Assembly: GCA_024760905.1 (NCBI GenBank)
Contig: CM045745.1
Coordinates: 11,391,282-11,455,281, forward strand
Length of the DNA: 64,000 nucleotides
Reading direction: 5' to 3'
From: Plotosus lineatus
Lineage: Eukaryota > Chordata > Actinopteri > Siluriformes > Plotosidae
Shown one piece after another: positions 32,357-64,000 of the stretch; positions within the stretch are counted from its first letter, which is position 1, and each line of letters begins with the position of its first letter. Both the position numbers and the translations under genes were made by a program. The notes under the pieces were generated by a model. That model made no database searches, had not been told where the DNA came from, and saw nothing but the letters and a program-made list of their open reading frames with translations.

Positions 32357-35201
32357 ATGAGTCTAGGACTGAAAGTAGGGACTTTGAATATTGGAACTAT
32401 GACAGGAAAAGGTAGAGAGCTGGCTGACATGATGCAGAGGAGGAAGGTGGACATACTGTGTGTTCAGGAGACCAGGTGGAAAGGTCGCAAGGCTAGAAGC
32501 ATAGGAGCAGGGTTTAAGCTGTTTTATCACGGTGTGGATGGGAAGAGAAATGGAGTCGGAGTCATCTTGAAGGAGGAGTTTGCCAGGAATGTTCTAGAAG
32601 TGAAAAGAGTGTCAGACAGAGTGATGAGTCTCAAGTTAGAAATTAAAGGTGTGATGGTCAATGTTGTTAGTGCTTATGCCCCACAGACAGGATGTGAGCG
32701 AGAAGAGAAGGAGAGATTCTGGAGGGAGTTAGATGAAGTGATGCAGAGTACCCCCAGAGGTGAAAGAGTGGTCATTGGGGCAGACTTCAATGGACATGTT
32801 GGTGCAGGAAACAGAGGGGACGAGGAAGTGATGGGTAGGTTTGGTATCCAGGACAGGAGCATGAAGGACAGATGTTGGTAGATTTTGCAAAAGGATGGAA
32901 ATGGCTGTGGTGAATACTTTCTTCCAGAAGAGAGAGGAGCATAGGGTGACTTATAAAAGTGGAGGTAGGAGCACACAGGTAGACTACATCTTGTGCAGGC
33001 GATGTAATTTAAAGGAAGTCAGTGACTGCAAAGTAGTAGCGGGTGAGAGTGTTGCCAAACAGCATAGGATGGTGGTGTGCAGGATGATGCTGATGGTGAG
33101 GAAGGTGAAGAAGGCAAAGGCAGAGCAGAAGACAAAGTGGTGGAAGTTGAAAAAGGAAGAGTGTCGGGTTGTCTTCAAGGAGGAGTTGAAACAGGCTTTG
33201 GGTGGTCAGGAAGTGCTTCCAGATGACTGGACAACTACAGCGAATGTGATCAGGGAGACAGGTAGGAGAATATTTGGTGTGTCATCTGGAAGGAAAGTAG
33301 ATAAGGAGACTTGGTGGTGGAATGAGGAAGTGCAGGAGTGTGTACAAAGGAAGAGATTAGCTAAGAAGAAGTGGGACATTGACAAAACCGAAGAGAGTAA
33401 ACAGGAGTACAGGGAGACACAGCGTAAGGCAAAGGTAGCAGTGTCAAAGGCCAAACAGAGTGCGTTTGATGACTTGTATGCTCGGCTGGAAAGTAAGGAG
33501 GGAGAAAATGATTTATGTTGGCACAGCAGAGAAATAGAGATGGGAAGGACGTGCAGCAAGTTAGATTGATAAAGGACAGAGAGGGAAATGTATTGACTGA
33601 TGACAGAAGTGTGCTGGGAAGATGGAAAGAGTACTTTGAAGAGCTGATGAATGAGGAAAATGAGAGAGAAAAAAGAGTAGAAGAGGTGACTGTTGAGGAC
33701 CAGGAAGTAGCAAAGATTAGTAAGGGTGAAGTGAGGAGGGCATTGAAGAGGATGAAGAATGGAAAGGCAGTTGGTCCTGATGACATACCGGTGGAGGTAT
33801 GGAAGTGTCTAGGAGAGGTAGCAGTAGATTTTCTGACAAGAACATTTAACAAGGTCTTAGAGAGTGAGAGGATGCCAGAGGAATGGAGGAGAAGTGTGCT
33901 GGTGCCCATTTTTAAGAACAAGGGAGACGTGCAGAGTTGTGGCAACTACAGAGGGATAAAGTTGATGAGCCATACGATGAAGTTATGGGAAAGAATAGTG
34001 GAAGCTAGACTAAGGGCAGAAGTCAGCATTTGTGAACAACAGTTTGGTTTCATGCCCAGAAAGAGCACCACAGATGCAGTGTTTGCCTTGAGGATGTTAA
34101 TGGAGAAGTACAGAGAAGGTCAGACGGAGCTGCATTGTGCCTTTGTGGATCTGGAGAAAGCATATGACAGGGTGCCGAGAGAAGAACTGTGGTATTGCAT
34201 GAGGAAGTCTGGAGTGGCAGAGAAGTATGTTAGAGTGGTGCAGGACATGTATGAGAGATGTAAGACAGTGGTGAGGTGTGCTGTCGGTGTGACAGAAGAG
34301 TTCAAGGTGGAGGTGGGACTGCATCAAGGGTCAGCTCTCAGCCCCTTCTTGTTCGCTATGGTGATGGACAGGCTGACAGACGAGGTTAGACAAGATTCCC
34401 CATGGACTATGATGTTTGCAGATGACATTGTAATCTGTAGTGAGAGCAGAGAACAAGTGCAGGAAAATCTAGAGAGGTGGAGGTATGCCCTGGAAAGGAG
34501 GGAATGAAGATTAGCCTCAGTAAGACAGAGTACATGTGCAGGAATGCCAAGGACCAAAGAGGAACGGTGAGATTACAGGGAGCAGAGATAAGAAAGGTGG
34601 AGGATTTTAAGTACTTAGGCTCAACAATCCAGAGCAATGGCGAGTGTGGAAAAGAGGTCAAGAAGCGTGTGCAGGCAGGTTGGAATGGTTGGAGAAAAGT
34701 GTCCGGTGTGATGTGTGATAGGAGGGTATCGGCAAAAATGAAAGGAAAAGTGTACAAAACGGTGTTGAGGCCAACGATGCTGTATGGGTTAGAAACAGTG
34801 GCCCTGGGGAAAAGACAGGAGGCAGAGTTGGAGGTAGCAGAGATGAAAATGTTGAGGTTCTCTTTGGGAGTAACGAGGATGGATAGGATTAGGAATGAGT
34901 ACGTCAGAGGGACAGCACATGTAAGACGTTTTGGAGACAAAGTCAGAGAGGCTAGATTGAGATGGTTTGGACATGTACAGAGGAGGGATAGTGAGTATAT
35001 TGGTAATAGGATGCTGAGGCTGGAACTACCAGGCAAAAGGCCTAGAGGAAGACCAAAGAGACGATTCATGGATGTGGTAAAGGAGGACATGAAGGTCGTT
35101 GGTGTAAGAGAAGAAGATGCAAAGGATAGGGTGAGATGGAGGCAGATGATTCGCTGTGGCGACCCCTGAAGGGAAAAGCCGAAAGGAAAAGAAGAAGAAG
35201 A

Positions 35202-35203
<2 letters not shown>
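32057..35203 (+). mobile_element. RTE-clade LINE, near full length (RTE-3)
   Basis: The only copy with a 5' UTR (32057-32356). The frame from 32357 (MSLGLKVGTLNIGTM) starts an apurinic-type endonuclease: VQETRWKG, YAPQTG and GADFNGHVG are visible, then VDYILCRR after a shift near 32870. The RT follows with the same blocks as RTE-1, and C-terminal LRWFGHVQRR. Breaks: a shift near 32870, a small deletion near 33515 between endonuclease and RT, and a single-base loss near 34500. The 3' end is gattcgctgtggcgacccct plus a gaaaagccgaaaggaaaag and GAA-type tail. Compared with RTE-1 the shared 1.65 kb is nearly identical. Teleost 'Expander'-type RTE elements are a plausible named group. Confidence 0.93.

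Positions 35204-35240
<37 letters not shown>
35204..35240. repeat. (TA)n microsatellite at the RTE-3 3' end
   Basis: TA array directly after the GAA-rich tail of RTE-3. Confidence 0.95.
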
Positions 35241-35242
<2 letters not shown>

Positions 35243-35582
35243 ATTTTCTCAGTAGATCCTTCCGTAGGAGAGTGCTCAATACTTTTTGGTAGAGCAAATA
35301 ACAAAAGGACAGGACAAAGACTTTCTATTGAAACTCCATTTATCACTACAGATCTGTTTCGAGGGGTGGTGAAACCATCCTCTCTCTTCAGGTGATTATA
35401 GAAGAATTATATATATATATATAACTTTTTGGTTAGTTTTTGTTTAAATGTTTTAACAGTCCAGTATTTTAAATTACATTCCACATTACTGCAATGTATT
35501 ACGCCATAATAACTAGATAGTCAACGTTTTTATTATTGTGACAATCTTTCACAAGTCACAGTTTCATTTTGACATAGCCTCT

Positions 35583-35993
35583 CTTCTTCTCCTTTCGGCT
35601 TTTTCCCTTTTTCAGGGGTTGCCACAGTGAATCATCTGTCTGTCTGTCTTCCTTTCGGCTTTTTCCCTTTTACTCGGGAGTCGCCACAGTGAATCATCTG
35701 ATTTGCATATTTGATTTAGCATAGGTTTTTAGTTCTAGTTCGGATGCCTTTCCTGACACAACCCTTAGCAAGGGGTGGAAACACACTGATGGCTACACAG
35801 CTACTCTTGTCGAAAGTCTGCAATGGTTCTTCTACATGAACCTCACAGCATAGACAGTGAGAGACATGGCCGGCCTTTGATCACCCAGTTAGCTACACTG
35901 GGGGGGGGACAGTGACCACCTTGTAAAGAGTGGGACTTGAATCCCCCAACCTTAGGATCAGCGATCCAGCACCCGTTACCACCAGGCCACCAC
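35583..35993 (-). mobile_element. tRNA-derived SINE with a doubled RTE-type tail
   Basis: Minus strand: head (accaccaggc side), B-box region, body, RTE-5'-like block, then the RTE 3' end. The terminal tail occurs twice, at 35583-35634 and 35648-35700, each reading the reverse complement of gattcactgtggcgac...gggaaaaagccgaaaggaag. This is either template slippage during reverse transcription or an insertion into another tail. Confidence 0.87.
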
Positions 35994-36540
35994 TTCCTTC
36001 ATATAATACCAGTAATCGCCCACCACTTATTCCTTAATTTTCATTGCAAAATGCTTAAGACTATATCTTTTGTCTTGACACTTGAACATTTTCATTTTTT
36101 ATGCTACTACTACTACTACTACTAATAATAATAATTATCATACAGCTTTTAGAAATAATTAAAAATGATACCTAGCATATAAATATAAAAAATCTTAATA
36201 CAGTATAATTTTTTAAAGCCAGAGTTGTAATGCAATTTGATGCATTTAAAAGAGGAAAAACTGAGAAAATGGCAGATATCTGATAGAGGTTTTCAAAAGT
36301 GTGAATTGTTATGAAATTTTCAACAAAGTTAGTTAAGATCTTAATAATAAACTTTACAAGATTTCTGTTAAGATATCGCTATCTTCAAGGTACTATATAT
36401 GTATTTTGTAAAATATTGATAACAATTGTCACAATGTGCATACAGCATACATATACAAATACATGGATATTCACATGCATACAGTGAACTAGGAAGACCA
36501 CAATGACCAACTGGATTTGAATTAAAACTATCTGTAGTGG

Positions 36541-36882
36541 GGGCAGTGGTGGTCTAGTGGTATAAGGCGCCGGATCGCTGATCCAAAGGTTGGGGGTTCA
36601 AGTCTCATTCTCCACAGGGTTGTCACTGTCCCCCCCAGTGCAGCTAACTGGGTTATCAAAGGCCGGCCATGTCTCTCACTGTCTATGGTGTGAGGCATGT
36701 AAAAGAACCATTGCTGACTTTCGTAAAGAGTAGGCTGCAAAGCCGTCAGCGTGTTTCCGCTCTGCGATGGCCTGGCGAGCTGTCCAGGGTGTACTCTGCC
36801 CTCGCCCCGAGTTGGCTGGGATGGGCACCAGCCTCCCCGTGACCCTAATTAGGATGAAGCGGTTACAGAAAATGATGATGAT
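36541..36882 (+). mobile_element. tRNA-derived SINE, L2-type tail, well preserved
   Basis: Head gggcagtggtggtctagtgg, B-box-like ggttcaagtctc, C-run, body ending cgtcagcgtgtttccgctct, then the L2-type tail (gcgatggcctggcgagctgt ... aattaggatgaagcggttac) and a GAT-type end. A good reference for the L2-tailed subfamily. Confidence 0.9.
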
Positions 36883-36954
36883 GAACTATCTGTAGTGTCT
36901 GTTACAGCCAAGCTGTTCATTCCTCAGCCCTGAATAAAAATCAATATAGACATA

Positions 36955-37258
36955 CTGGTGGTGCATGGTGGTGTTGTTAACATTCTTGCCTCATAGCATA
37001 TACGGCCTATACCCAGAGAGTGTTATTCTGTGTAACGTTCGCATGTTCTCTTTGTGCTTGGGTGGGTTTCCTCCAGGTGTTCATGTTCCCTCCAGCACTT
37101 AAAGACATGCATGTGAGGATAATTGGCAATTTTGCATTACTTTTAGGTGAGTGATTGTTTGTGTATGTGTTGGCCCTGCAATGGACTGGTGAACTGTTCA
37201 GGTTGTACCCTACTTTCAACCAGAGTCAGCTGAGATTCCTTCCAGTTTTCTGAATGAA
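36955..37258 (+). mobile_element. V-SINE-like tRNA-derived SINE, diverged
   Basis: Eroded head (tggtggtgttgttaacattc), the body words cgcatgttctctttgtgctt, tttcctccaggtgttc and aaagacatgcatgtgaggat, then an L2-like tail (aatggactggtgaactgttc). Confidence 0.7.
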
Positions 37259-37649
37259 TGACCTGTGTAGCCAACACCGCTGTTTACCAGACAATTCGGT
37301 GTAAGTATGAAAACAGCAATGCTGAGTGTGTATTGGCCAGAGGCCACACGGTGAAACTAGATCAGCACACTATGTGTTACTGTCATTCACTGAACTTCGG
37401 TTTGGTACTCACTTTGGTTAATCCACATAAGTGGGATTAATTTTTAAGTCTTTTCTAAATGAAGAATAAACAAAACCACTGCAGCAGACATCTGGAGATG
37501 TTTATTTGGCTCAAAAATTCTATCACATAAAACATACTTGAAATGAACTGAGCCTGTTATGGACATACATCGCCAACACTCATCAAAAAAAATGAACAAG
37601 TTGATTTTATTTAAAAATCAGGAAATTAATAATGAATAAAAGTCACTCA

Positions 37650-37764
<115 letters not shown>

Positions 37765-37907
37765 AGCTTAAAAAACAACCCAAACATCTCAAGGTAATGA
37801 GAAGTTGGTCCTGCACGTAGAACATTTCTATGTCTGTAAAGTGTGATTCCGCCACATGACCCAAAATCCAAGACCCAATATCATATGCATTATTTACAAG
37901 TACCCCA

Positions 37908-37932
37908 TCATCATCATCATCATCATCATCAT
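37908..37932. repeat. (CAT)n tract
   Basis: Eight CAT units. Confidence 0.9.
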
Positions 37933-39182
37933 GACATAACATTTATCTCATCAAAGTTTTTCATATTAAAAATTAAAAAAATAAAACAATTAATTAAATT
38001 ATTGTCTAGTGCTTTCTGGGAAATAAAAAGAAACAAAATAGTGTAGATAGTACTAGACAAAACTCTAGACACACAAAAAATGCAATTCAAAAGTAACCAT
38101 TTATGAAAAGTGGAATTTTCAAAACATATTACTAAACCAAGTAAATAAACATCAATAACAAAATGGATGTATTTGAACAGCACCAGTGTTGAAATGTAAA
38201 AAAAGTGTTAATCCAAATACCGAAAGTAAAAAGTTAACATGCGATGCATTTGACTCTCACGCACTGAAAGTGAAACGGAAAATGACAGATCAGCACAAAT
38301 AAATTGCTGTATTTGTATCAAAGTAAAGAAAATATGACCAACATTATGTCCTTTACACGTCCACACTATTCTCTCGGAAAGCGATGACTCCCCAGTGCCA
38401 ATGTAAAAGTGATTAAAATATACTCTTATAAGTTACAATAAATGGATGAAATTGACATTTGAGTTCATAGCTGAATATGGTTCACAAATCAAAACATACT
38501 GTACAAGAAATGTATAAATTGCACTTTTAGTCTAATCAGCAAATATTTAACTGTGCACACAGAGTCCATTATACACATAATTATTATACATTCAATCAAC
38601 AGTAATTATGAGAAAGGGAGCAGGACTATATTACACACATCCTGTAAATACTGCACGTGGGCATTCTTCCAGATTGAGCCGTTTTTGATTTAAAGAATAA
38701 CAGCACGACTAAATTGACCCTCTAACCTATGACTGAATGTACACAGCCCAAAATAAACTGTGCTGCAGCATTGCCATAATGCAACCATGATAACTAACAT
38801 GCCACAAGATTCAAATGAGTACGTTTTTGAGGCATTTGGAGTAAAATTGAGATTTACATCCAGTCATAGTGCCTGACATGTTTGTACAGGACTCCACCAT
38901 GCATGAATAATACTGAAAGGTAAAAAGACCTTCAAAGCTACCTCATGTTACAAGGAATGCATCTGTTTTCCAGCAATATGCTTGAGAATAAAACAAACAC
39001 TGCATCACTTTAAACTATTCAGGCTAATGCAAATGTTTCCGTTCGCGTGAATATAAAATGTATATTCAAATACAGACACAGAATGAACTGCCCAACAGAC
39101 CTTTTCCGAAATGCCAATAGTCAGTGTCAACCACTAAAAGGTAATTGCCCCAACAAACACAGTGCAGCTTAATTGTAGATAT

Positions 39183-39700
39183 CAGTGGTCCCTAACCCCC
39201 CCCTGGCCGCGAACCGGTACCGGTACATGGATCAATTGGTACCGGGCCGCACAAGAAATAATTATTCATTTCTGTTTTATTTATTATCTGAGTCTGAACA
39301 AGCTTTTATTTTTGAAAAAACTTTCATTTTTAAAATGACCGGATTCTTTCGGTTACATGTCGGTCATTTGAGCGCTAAAATGTAACCCACAAGGGGACGT
39401 CACATGAACAGAGGCGAGTTGGACATGTTTCAAACAATAGTGGGGATTTCGAGTGTGACTGAGCCTTCATTCTCCCAGCTGGTGCACCATCACATGTGTG
39501 TTTTTTTTTTAAAGAAGAGTTCGAGCTCGATTAAAAATATAACGCTTAATCCCGATTAGGGAGGCTGGCACACATCTCAGCCGACTCTGGGCAAGGGCGT
39601 GGTATTAAATTTTCAATATAAACAGGCTACAGCCCCCAGGCCGCGGTAAAATTGTCAAACGTTGATCGGTCCGCGGTGATAAAAAGGTTGGGGACCACTG
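39183..39700. mobile_element. hAT-like miniature element with 8-bp duplication
   Basis: Left end cagtggtccctaacc, right end ggttggggaccactg. Near-perfect 8-bp flanks: gtagatat (39175-39182) and gtatatat (39701-39708). Internally, near 39547-39600, lies the reverse complement of an L2-type tail (aatcccgattagggaggctg ... ctctgggcaagggcg). No transposase. Confidence 0.87.
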
Positions 39701-42290
39701 GTATATATAACCGTCATCACATGATTAACGCAATACTACAGGACTGCAGGCTGGTGTCTGAGAAACTTTCCAATGGCTCTGGAATGTTATATCACATAAC
39801 ATTAGAGGAACTAAGCATGTTTTCGAGAAACTTCGAGAAAATAACAACAACGTCACCCCTGCTCCTTGTGTTTGTGCGGAAACTTTGACTTGATTGGAAT
39901 CATTCGTAAATCAACATTTTCTGCAAATGACATCACACCCAATGTAAATGATATAATTCGTGATGATTACAATAACTGTTAGCTTCCGAATAAAACATGT
40001 GCAGCTTAAACGTTTACAGGAGCAAACAAAACCATTTCATTGAACCTTGACATACAGGAACGTCAGTTATATTAAAACTATGACATCACTACAAAGAAAG
40101 AAAATTATGTTAATTTTTATCTCATTAGATGTTTGTAACATATATGAGCAATTTTTTTCTTGTTGTTTTGTTTATATTGTTCACGAGCTGCAATGTTGTA
40201 CATTTTGGAATTGTTCATTCTGTGTAAAACATTTTTTCAAAACCCAAAGTAAATACTTACAATCAAGGAATGACAGTAACTGAATAACATCCTCAGTCGA
40301 TCCCATCAAGTATCTCATCTCAAAGGAATATAGAAATGCCATTCCTGATGATGGGACAGGTGTTGGAAATCGCCATCCTTTTGCCCGCACCCACTCCAAC
40401 ACAATGAAAATAGCTTGGAGCTTCTGATTTTCCATCCGACCCAGTATTAGATGAAGAGAGTCCATCAGCTGCCTCTTTCTTCTACTCATCCAGAGATTAC
40501 AGTTCCTTGGTCACAGTGCCCAAGAAGTGAAATGCCAAAGTACTGAAGGAACTGACCTCTTAGAATAAAGGAAACCAAACAATATCATTCTACCTCCACT
40601 TAAATGTCTCTTTCAGGCCACCAGCCATGGTGTAACTCCCTTGAGAAGATGACAAAAAGAAAATTTAACCTCTGGGCCAAACATTGCTTATTCGACGACA
40701 TAAGAACAGCCTGTTAGTGCTCTGCAGAAGCCATAACATTTGGATTTTGATGTGAACATTTCACTCACTGCACAATGTGACATATATGCATGCTTATTTT
40801 AGGATGTATGGACAGTCTTTAGTCTTTTGAGATGGTAGTACAATGGTAACGTGATATAATGATGAATATTTAGACAGAGAGCAAATCCTGATATTACGAT
40901 CATCTCCTCTTGGTCTTCCATGAATTCCAGGCACTTCATTAGTCCATTAACGTTTTCAACCTAATCCCAAGGGTCATGCAAATCTGTCTTTAGTGTTCAT
41001 AGACTTTTGGTGGGGTACACATATGATTCAAACTTCACAATGGTGATGTGAATGTGACACACCGCCATGTAAACACAAGAGTGAGTAAAAGCAGTTCGGT
41101 GTGGTGATGTTCATGATCTTTTCACTTTTACCCCAGTGTACACACATACTTATATTAAGGTCCATTCATGTTCATTTTCACAATTAAAAATACACACTAT
41201 AAATACATGAAGCATTATTTACAAATTCCATGCGGTTTGAGTTAGACTGTTCACTGTAAGAGAATCACAAAAAGGAACATTGCATGATATGAGAGACAGT
41301 CAATAAATTACAGTTAACATTACACAGTCACTGTGAATTTTGAACCCCATGCAGTTATACATTAGCAGGACAACACACAGTTTTATTTGGCTTCGATTCT
41401 GACTAGTATTGTAATATACAAAACAGCATTCCCTGGCAAAAAAAAAATTCGAGGGTATACACCCTGCTTTTTAAAATTTTATCAATAACCTTGTTTTATT
41501 TGTGATTTTTTTAAACTATGCAGCACATAATCAAATTACAAATGACATATTTAATATTAAAAAAATACAAATAAATAAATTTGTTGAAATAAATTACTAA
41601 CATGTTTTTTCCCTCTGATGACATAGAGGAAAAAAATACAGAATCACTCAAGGTTGGATAAATATTTTTGAATTATCAGCTTTAAAAAGAAATACGTAAT
41701 CTGTTGCTCCTTCTCGATCCTGAATACTTTGTGACGTGGACAGTTTGTTACATTTCAGTAATGGAAACGCTATATTCCCCATCAACATGGTTTAAAAGTA
41801 CTTACATAGCACTGTACAGGTCAGAGTTGCAGGATAGAATCCTATCATAGAACTTTTTTTTTTGCCATAAATTCGATTGAGATTCAGACTGTTTGATATT
41901 ATCAGCCTGAAACAGACGTTACTATTTGCTCCTGAAATAATAATAATTATTTTTTCGATGTGCAGCTGTATGCTGAGTGCTGAAGTAATGATTGCCATCT
42001 TCCCTAGTCCTTTACCTGACAAGCAACCCCATCAGGACTAAGTCAGAATATTTTTCTTGAAGCAGTCGTACTCATATGTTTCTATGAAATGGCACCAGGA
42101 ACCAAGTTTTGTTGATGGTTAGTTCAGATACAATCAGCGACAGTTCATAACTGCTTAGCTATAACTATTAACATTATATAATGTAAAAAATTTTATTTGG
42201 TTAAGCTGCTAACAAACTGTCCAGTGTAATGTAGCCTTATTTTACTCTGTTCAGGTGTTAGAGTTTGTTTTCAATTTACTGTTCTGTATA

Positions 42291-42486
42291 CAGACGCTCC
42301 CCGACTTACGTTCATCCGTTTTATGTTTTTTTTCCATTTCTCCGTTTTAAAAAAAAAAAAAGTAAAATTTTGAGTTTAGACGTACCTACATAGTATGCTG
42401 ACGTAATGACGCTCCGTCCATTGTTTACAAACAACAGACTGAACGTGCCCCTCCTTCTTCCCAATTCAGTTATATATATATGTATG

Positions 42487-42546
<60 letters not shown>

Positions 42547-43088
42547 TTATATAGCATGTTACCCTTGTGTTAAGACGTCGTCTCTGTGATCTTTGTGTTT
42601 ACACTGTTTTGCGAACTTTTGTAACCCTACGCAAATATGGTTGGTGATTCACATCAGTGCAGGCTGTGTTCTAAACGAGTTCAACAGCACCCTTACGCAC
42701 TTGAAAGACCAGAAGTCCATATAACCCACAGCAAATACACTACTTTCGCAAGTACACTACTTTCGGTATTAAGCGCCTCACATATTGTAAGCACTGATTG
42801 GCTGTTTTAAGCTTCATGTACAGTAACTCGTTATAAATAAGTGACTTATTTGAAATTAATGTTGATATTATTTGATATATTTGATATTATTTTACAATGT
42901 TATGTTTATAATAATTGATTTAGGGGTGTTTTATGAGATATGGTAATGGTATTTATGGATGTATAGTACAGTATGAGCATCATACGTCACACGTCACATG
43001 TCATACGTCACTGTAACAACTTAAGTTTACTTTCAACTTACGTTCGGCCATCCGGAACCAATTAAAAACATAAGTTAGGGAGCGTCTG
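42291..43088. mobile_element. pogo/Tigger-like element (cagacgctccccgac family)
   Basis: Ends cagacgctccccgacttacg and the inverted taagttagggagcgtctg. TA on the left; the right TA has become CA. A long AT array (42477-42542) has expanded inside, and the helix-turn-helix frame seen in sister copies is disrupted here. Confidence 0.83.
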
Positions 43089-43099
43089 CATAGACCAAT

Positions 43100-43269
43100 A
43101 AGACGGTCCAGTGTTCAAGTCCCGGTTTCGAGTGTTTCTGTGTGGAGTTTGCATGCTCTCCGTGTTCTTGTATGCATTTTCTGGGTACTCCAGTTTTCTC
43201 CAAAGAAACGTACATTGGGCTAATAATCTGTTAAATTTTTCCCCAAGGTGTGAGAATGAGTGCGAATGG

Positions 43270-43314
<45 letters not shown>

Positions 43315-43445
43315 GGCCCTGCGTTGGTCTGAGAACCGCTCAGGGTGTATCAAAGCCTTTACCTAGTTTCGGCTTAGGTAGGCTCCAAATTTCTAGAACT
43401 CTAGTAGGAATAAGCTATTTGACAAGTGTGTGAATGAGTGCTTGT
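43100..43445 (+). mobile_element. V-SINE-like tRNA-derived SINE with internal (GT)n
   Basis: B-box-like gttcaagtcccgg, then tgtgtggagtttgcatgctc, the ctccaaagaaacgtac block, a (GT)n array at 43274-43312 and a tail gcgttggtctgagaaccgct ... gtgaatgagtg. Confidence 0.75.
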
Positions 43446-44128
43446 ACAGTATTCCCAAATATAATACAGTCATGTTATATACTGTACATTAACTCCCATT
43501 CCCAGCCCATAAGATTTTCCTTTGTTTTGTTATGCATTTGTTTATTCTATTTTCAAAGCTGTTGATTTAAGTTTTTTCGATTGATGCGTTGATATCTTCC
43601 TTTTTCCTTTTATAACCGCTCCATTTTGCTTCTACACACCAAATATTGGATGCAACTGACTGGGTACAGCCCACATCAGCGTGGATTTCCTTCTTAAAGG
43701 AGCTGTACAATCATGTATGTTGTTTTATTTGATAATTCTTTGTTAACAGCTCTTTAAACTATGATATCACTCTTACTGTATATACTATATACATTCTATA
43801 ACTAGAACTGTAGCTTATTTGAATTTTTAAATGTAAATATTTATTTTAGAAATGAAACTGACTAGATTATTCCATATTTGTTTTCTCCAAGCATTAAGTG
43901 ATTCCATTTATTTTCCACTATTGGATATTGAACATTTTTATATATGCCTTTAATTAAAATAATTACATTTGTTAAAGGAAAATCCAGAATTTTTCAGCAA
44001 TTAAACTAAATTGTGTTTTGTGGTCTTGGTAATTAATTGATTTTGTATTAATTAAAAAATATATTTCAATATTATTTTTGTGGTGACCATAGATTCTGCC
44101 AGAGGTTATGTGGAGATTTGCTACTTAC

Positions 44129-63973
<19,845 letters not shown>

Positions 63974-64000
63974 CTAAGAAACACACATTTAGCACTACAT

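Noticed and set aside
32057..35203. An endogenous retrovirus
   Set aside because: There are no long terminal repeats, no protease or integrase, and the endonuclease plus RTE-type RT order identifies a non-LTR LINE.

Overview
The window looks like nuclear DNA of a teleost fish. It holds spliced vertebrate genes with long introns, many long (CA)n, (AT)n and (GA)n microsatellites, and a typical fish transposon mix: RTE-type LINEs, Tc1 elements, pogo/Tigger and hAT miniatures, a Kolobok-like element, and tRNA-derived SINEs with L2-type or RTE-type tails. I cannot name the species. Nothing bacterial, viral or organellar was seen.

Two protein-coding genes are supported, both on the minus strand. 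(1) etnppl (ethanolamine-phosphate phospho-lyase) occupies about 3.6-23.4 kb. I could place twelve coding exons with matching splice phases from the second coding exon to the stop codon, 470 codons in all. The short first coding exon was not found. (2) The 3' part of col25a1 (transmembrane collagen XXV) occupies about 44.1-64.0 kb. Fifteen in-phase exons, 274 codons, encode Gly-X-Y repeats and a cysteine-containing C-terminus; the gene continues beyond the right edge. As I recall, the human ETNPPL-COL25A1 pair lies in the same tandem orientation on chromosome 4q25, which supports both calls.

Layout: 1-3.6 kb is the 3' flank and probable 3' UTR of etnppl, with one hAT miniature. 3.6-23.4 kb is etnppl, whose introns carry pogo/Tigger, hAT, RTE, Tc1 and SINE insertions. 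24-36.9 kb is an almost solid transposon island: a Tc1 copy, two head-to-tail R2/HERO-like non-LTR elements, an RTE fragment, a near-full-length RTE and several SINEs. 37-44 kb is a repeat-poor stretch downstream of the last recognised col25a1 exon. 44-64 kb is col25a1, with a Kolobok-like element containing a nested SINE, a mariner-like miniature, a hAT miniature and an RTE copy with a long open frame and a perfect 17-bp target-site duplication.

The most interesting signal is a modular SINE family. One tRNA-like head and body (about 12 copies) is joined, at the same point, to either of two 3' modules. One is an L2-type tail. The other combines a piece of the local RTE element's 5' UTR with that element's 3' end, as expected if an internally deleted RTE was captured. 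The autonomous partner is in the same window with very recent-looking copies, so mobiliser and passenger can be compared directly.
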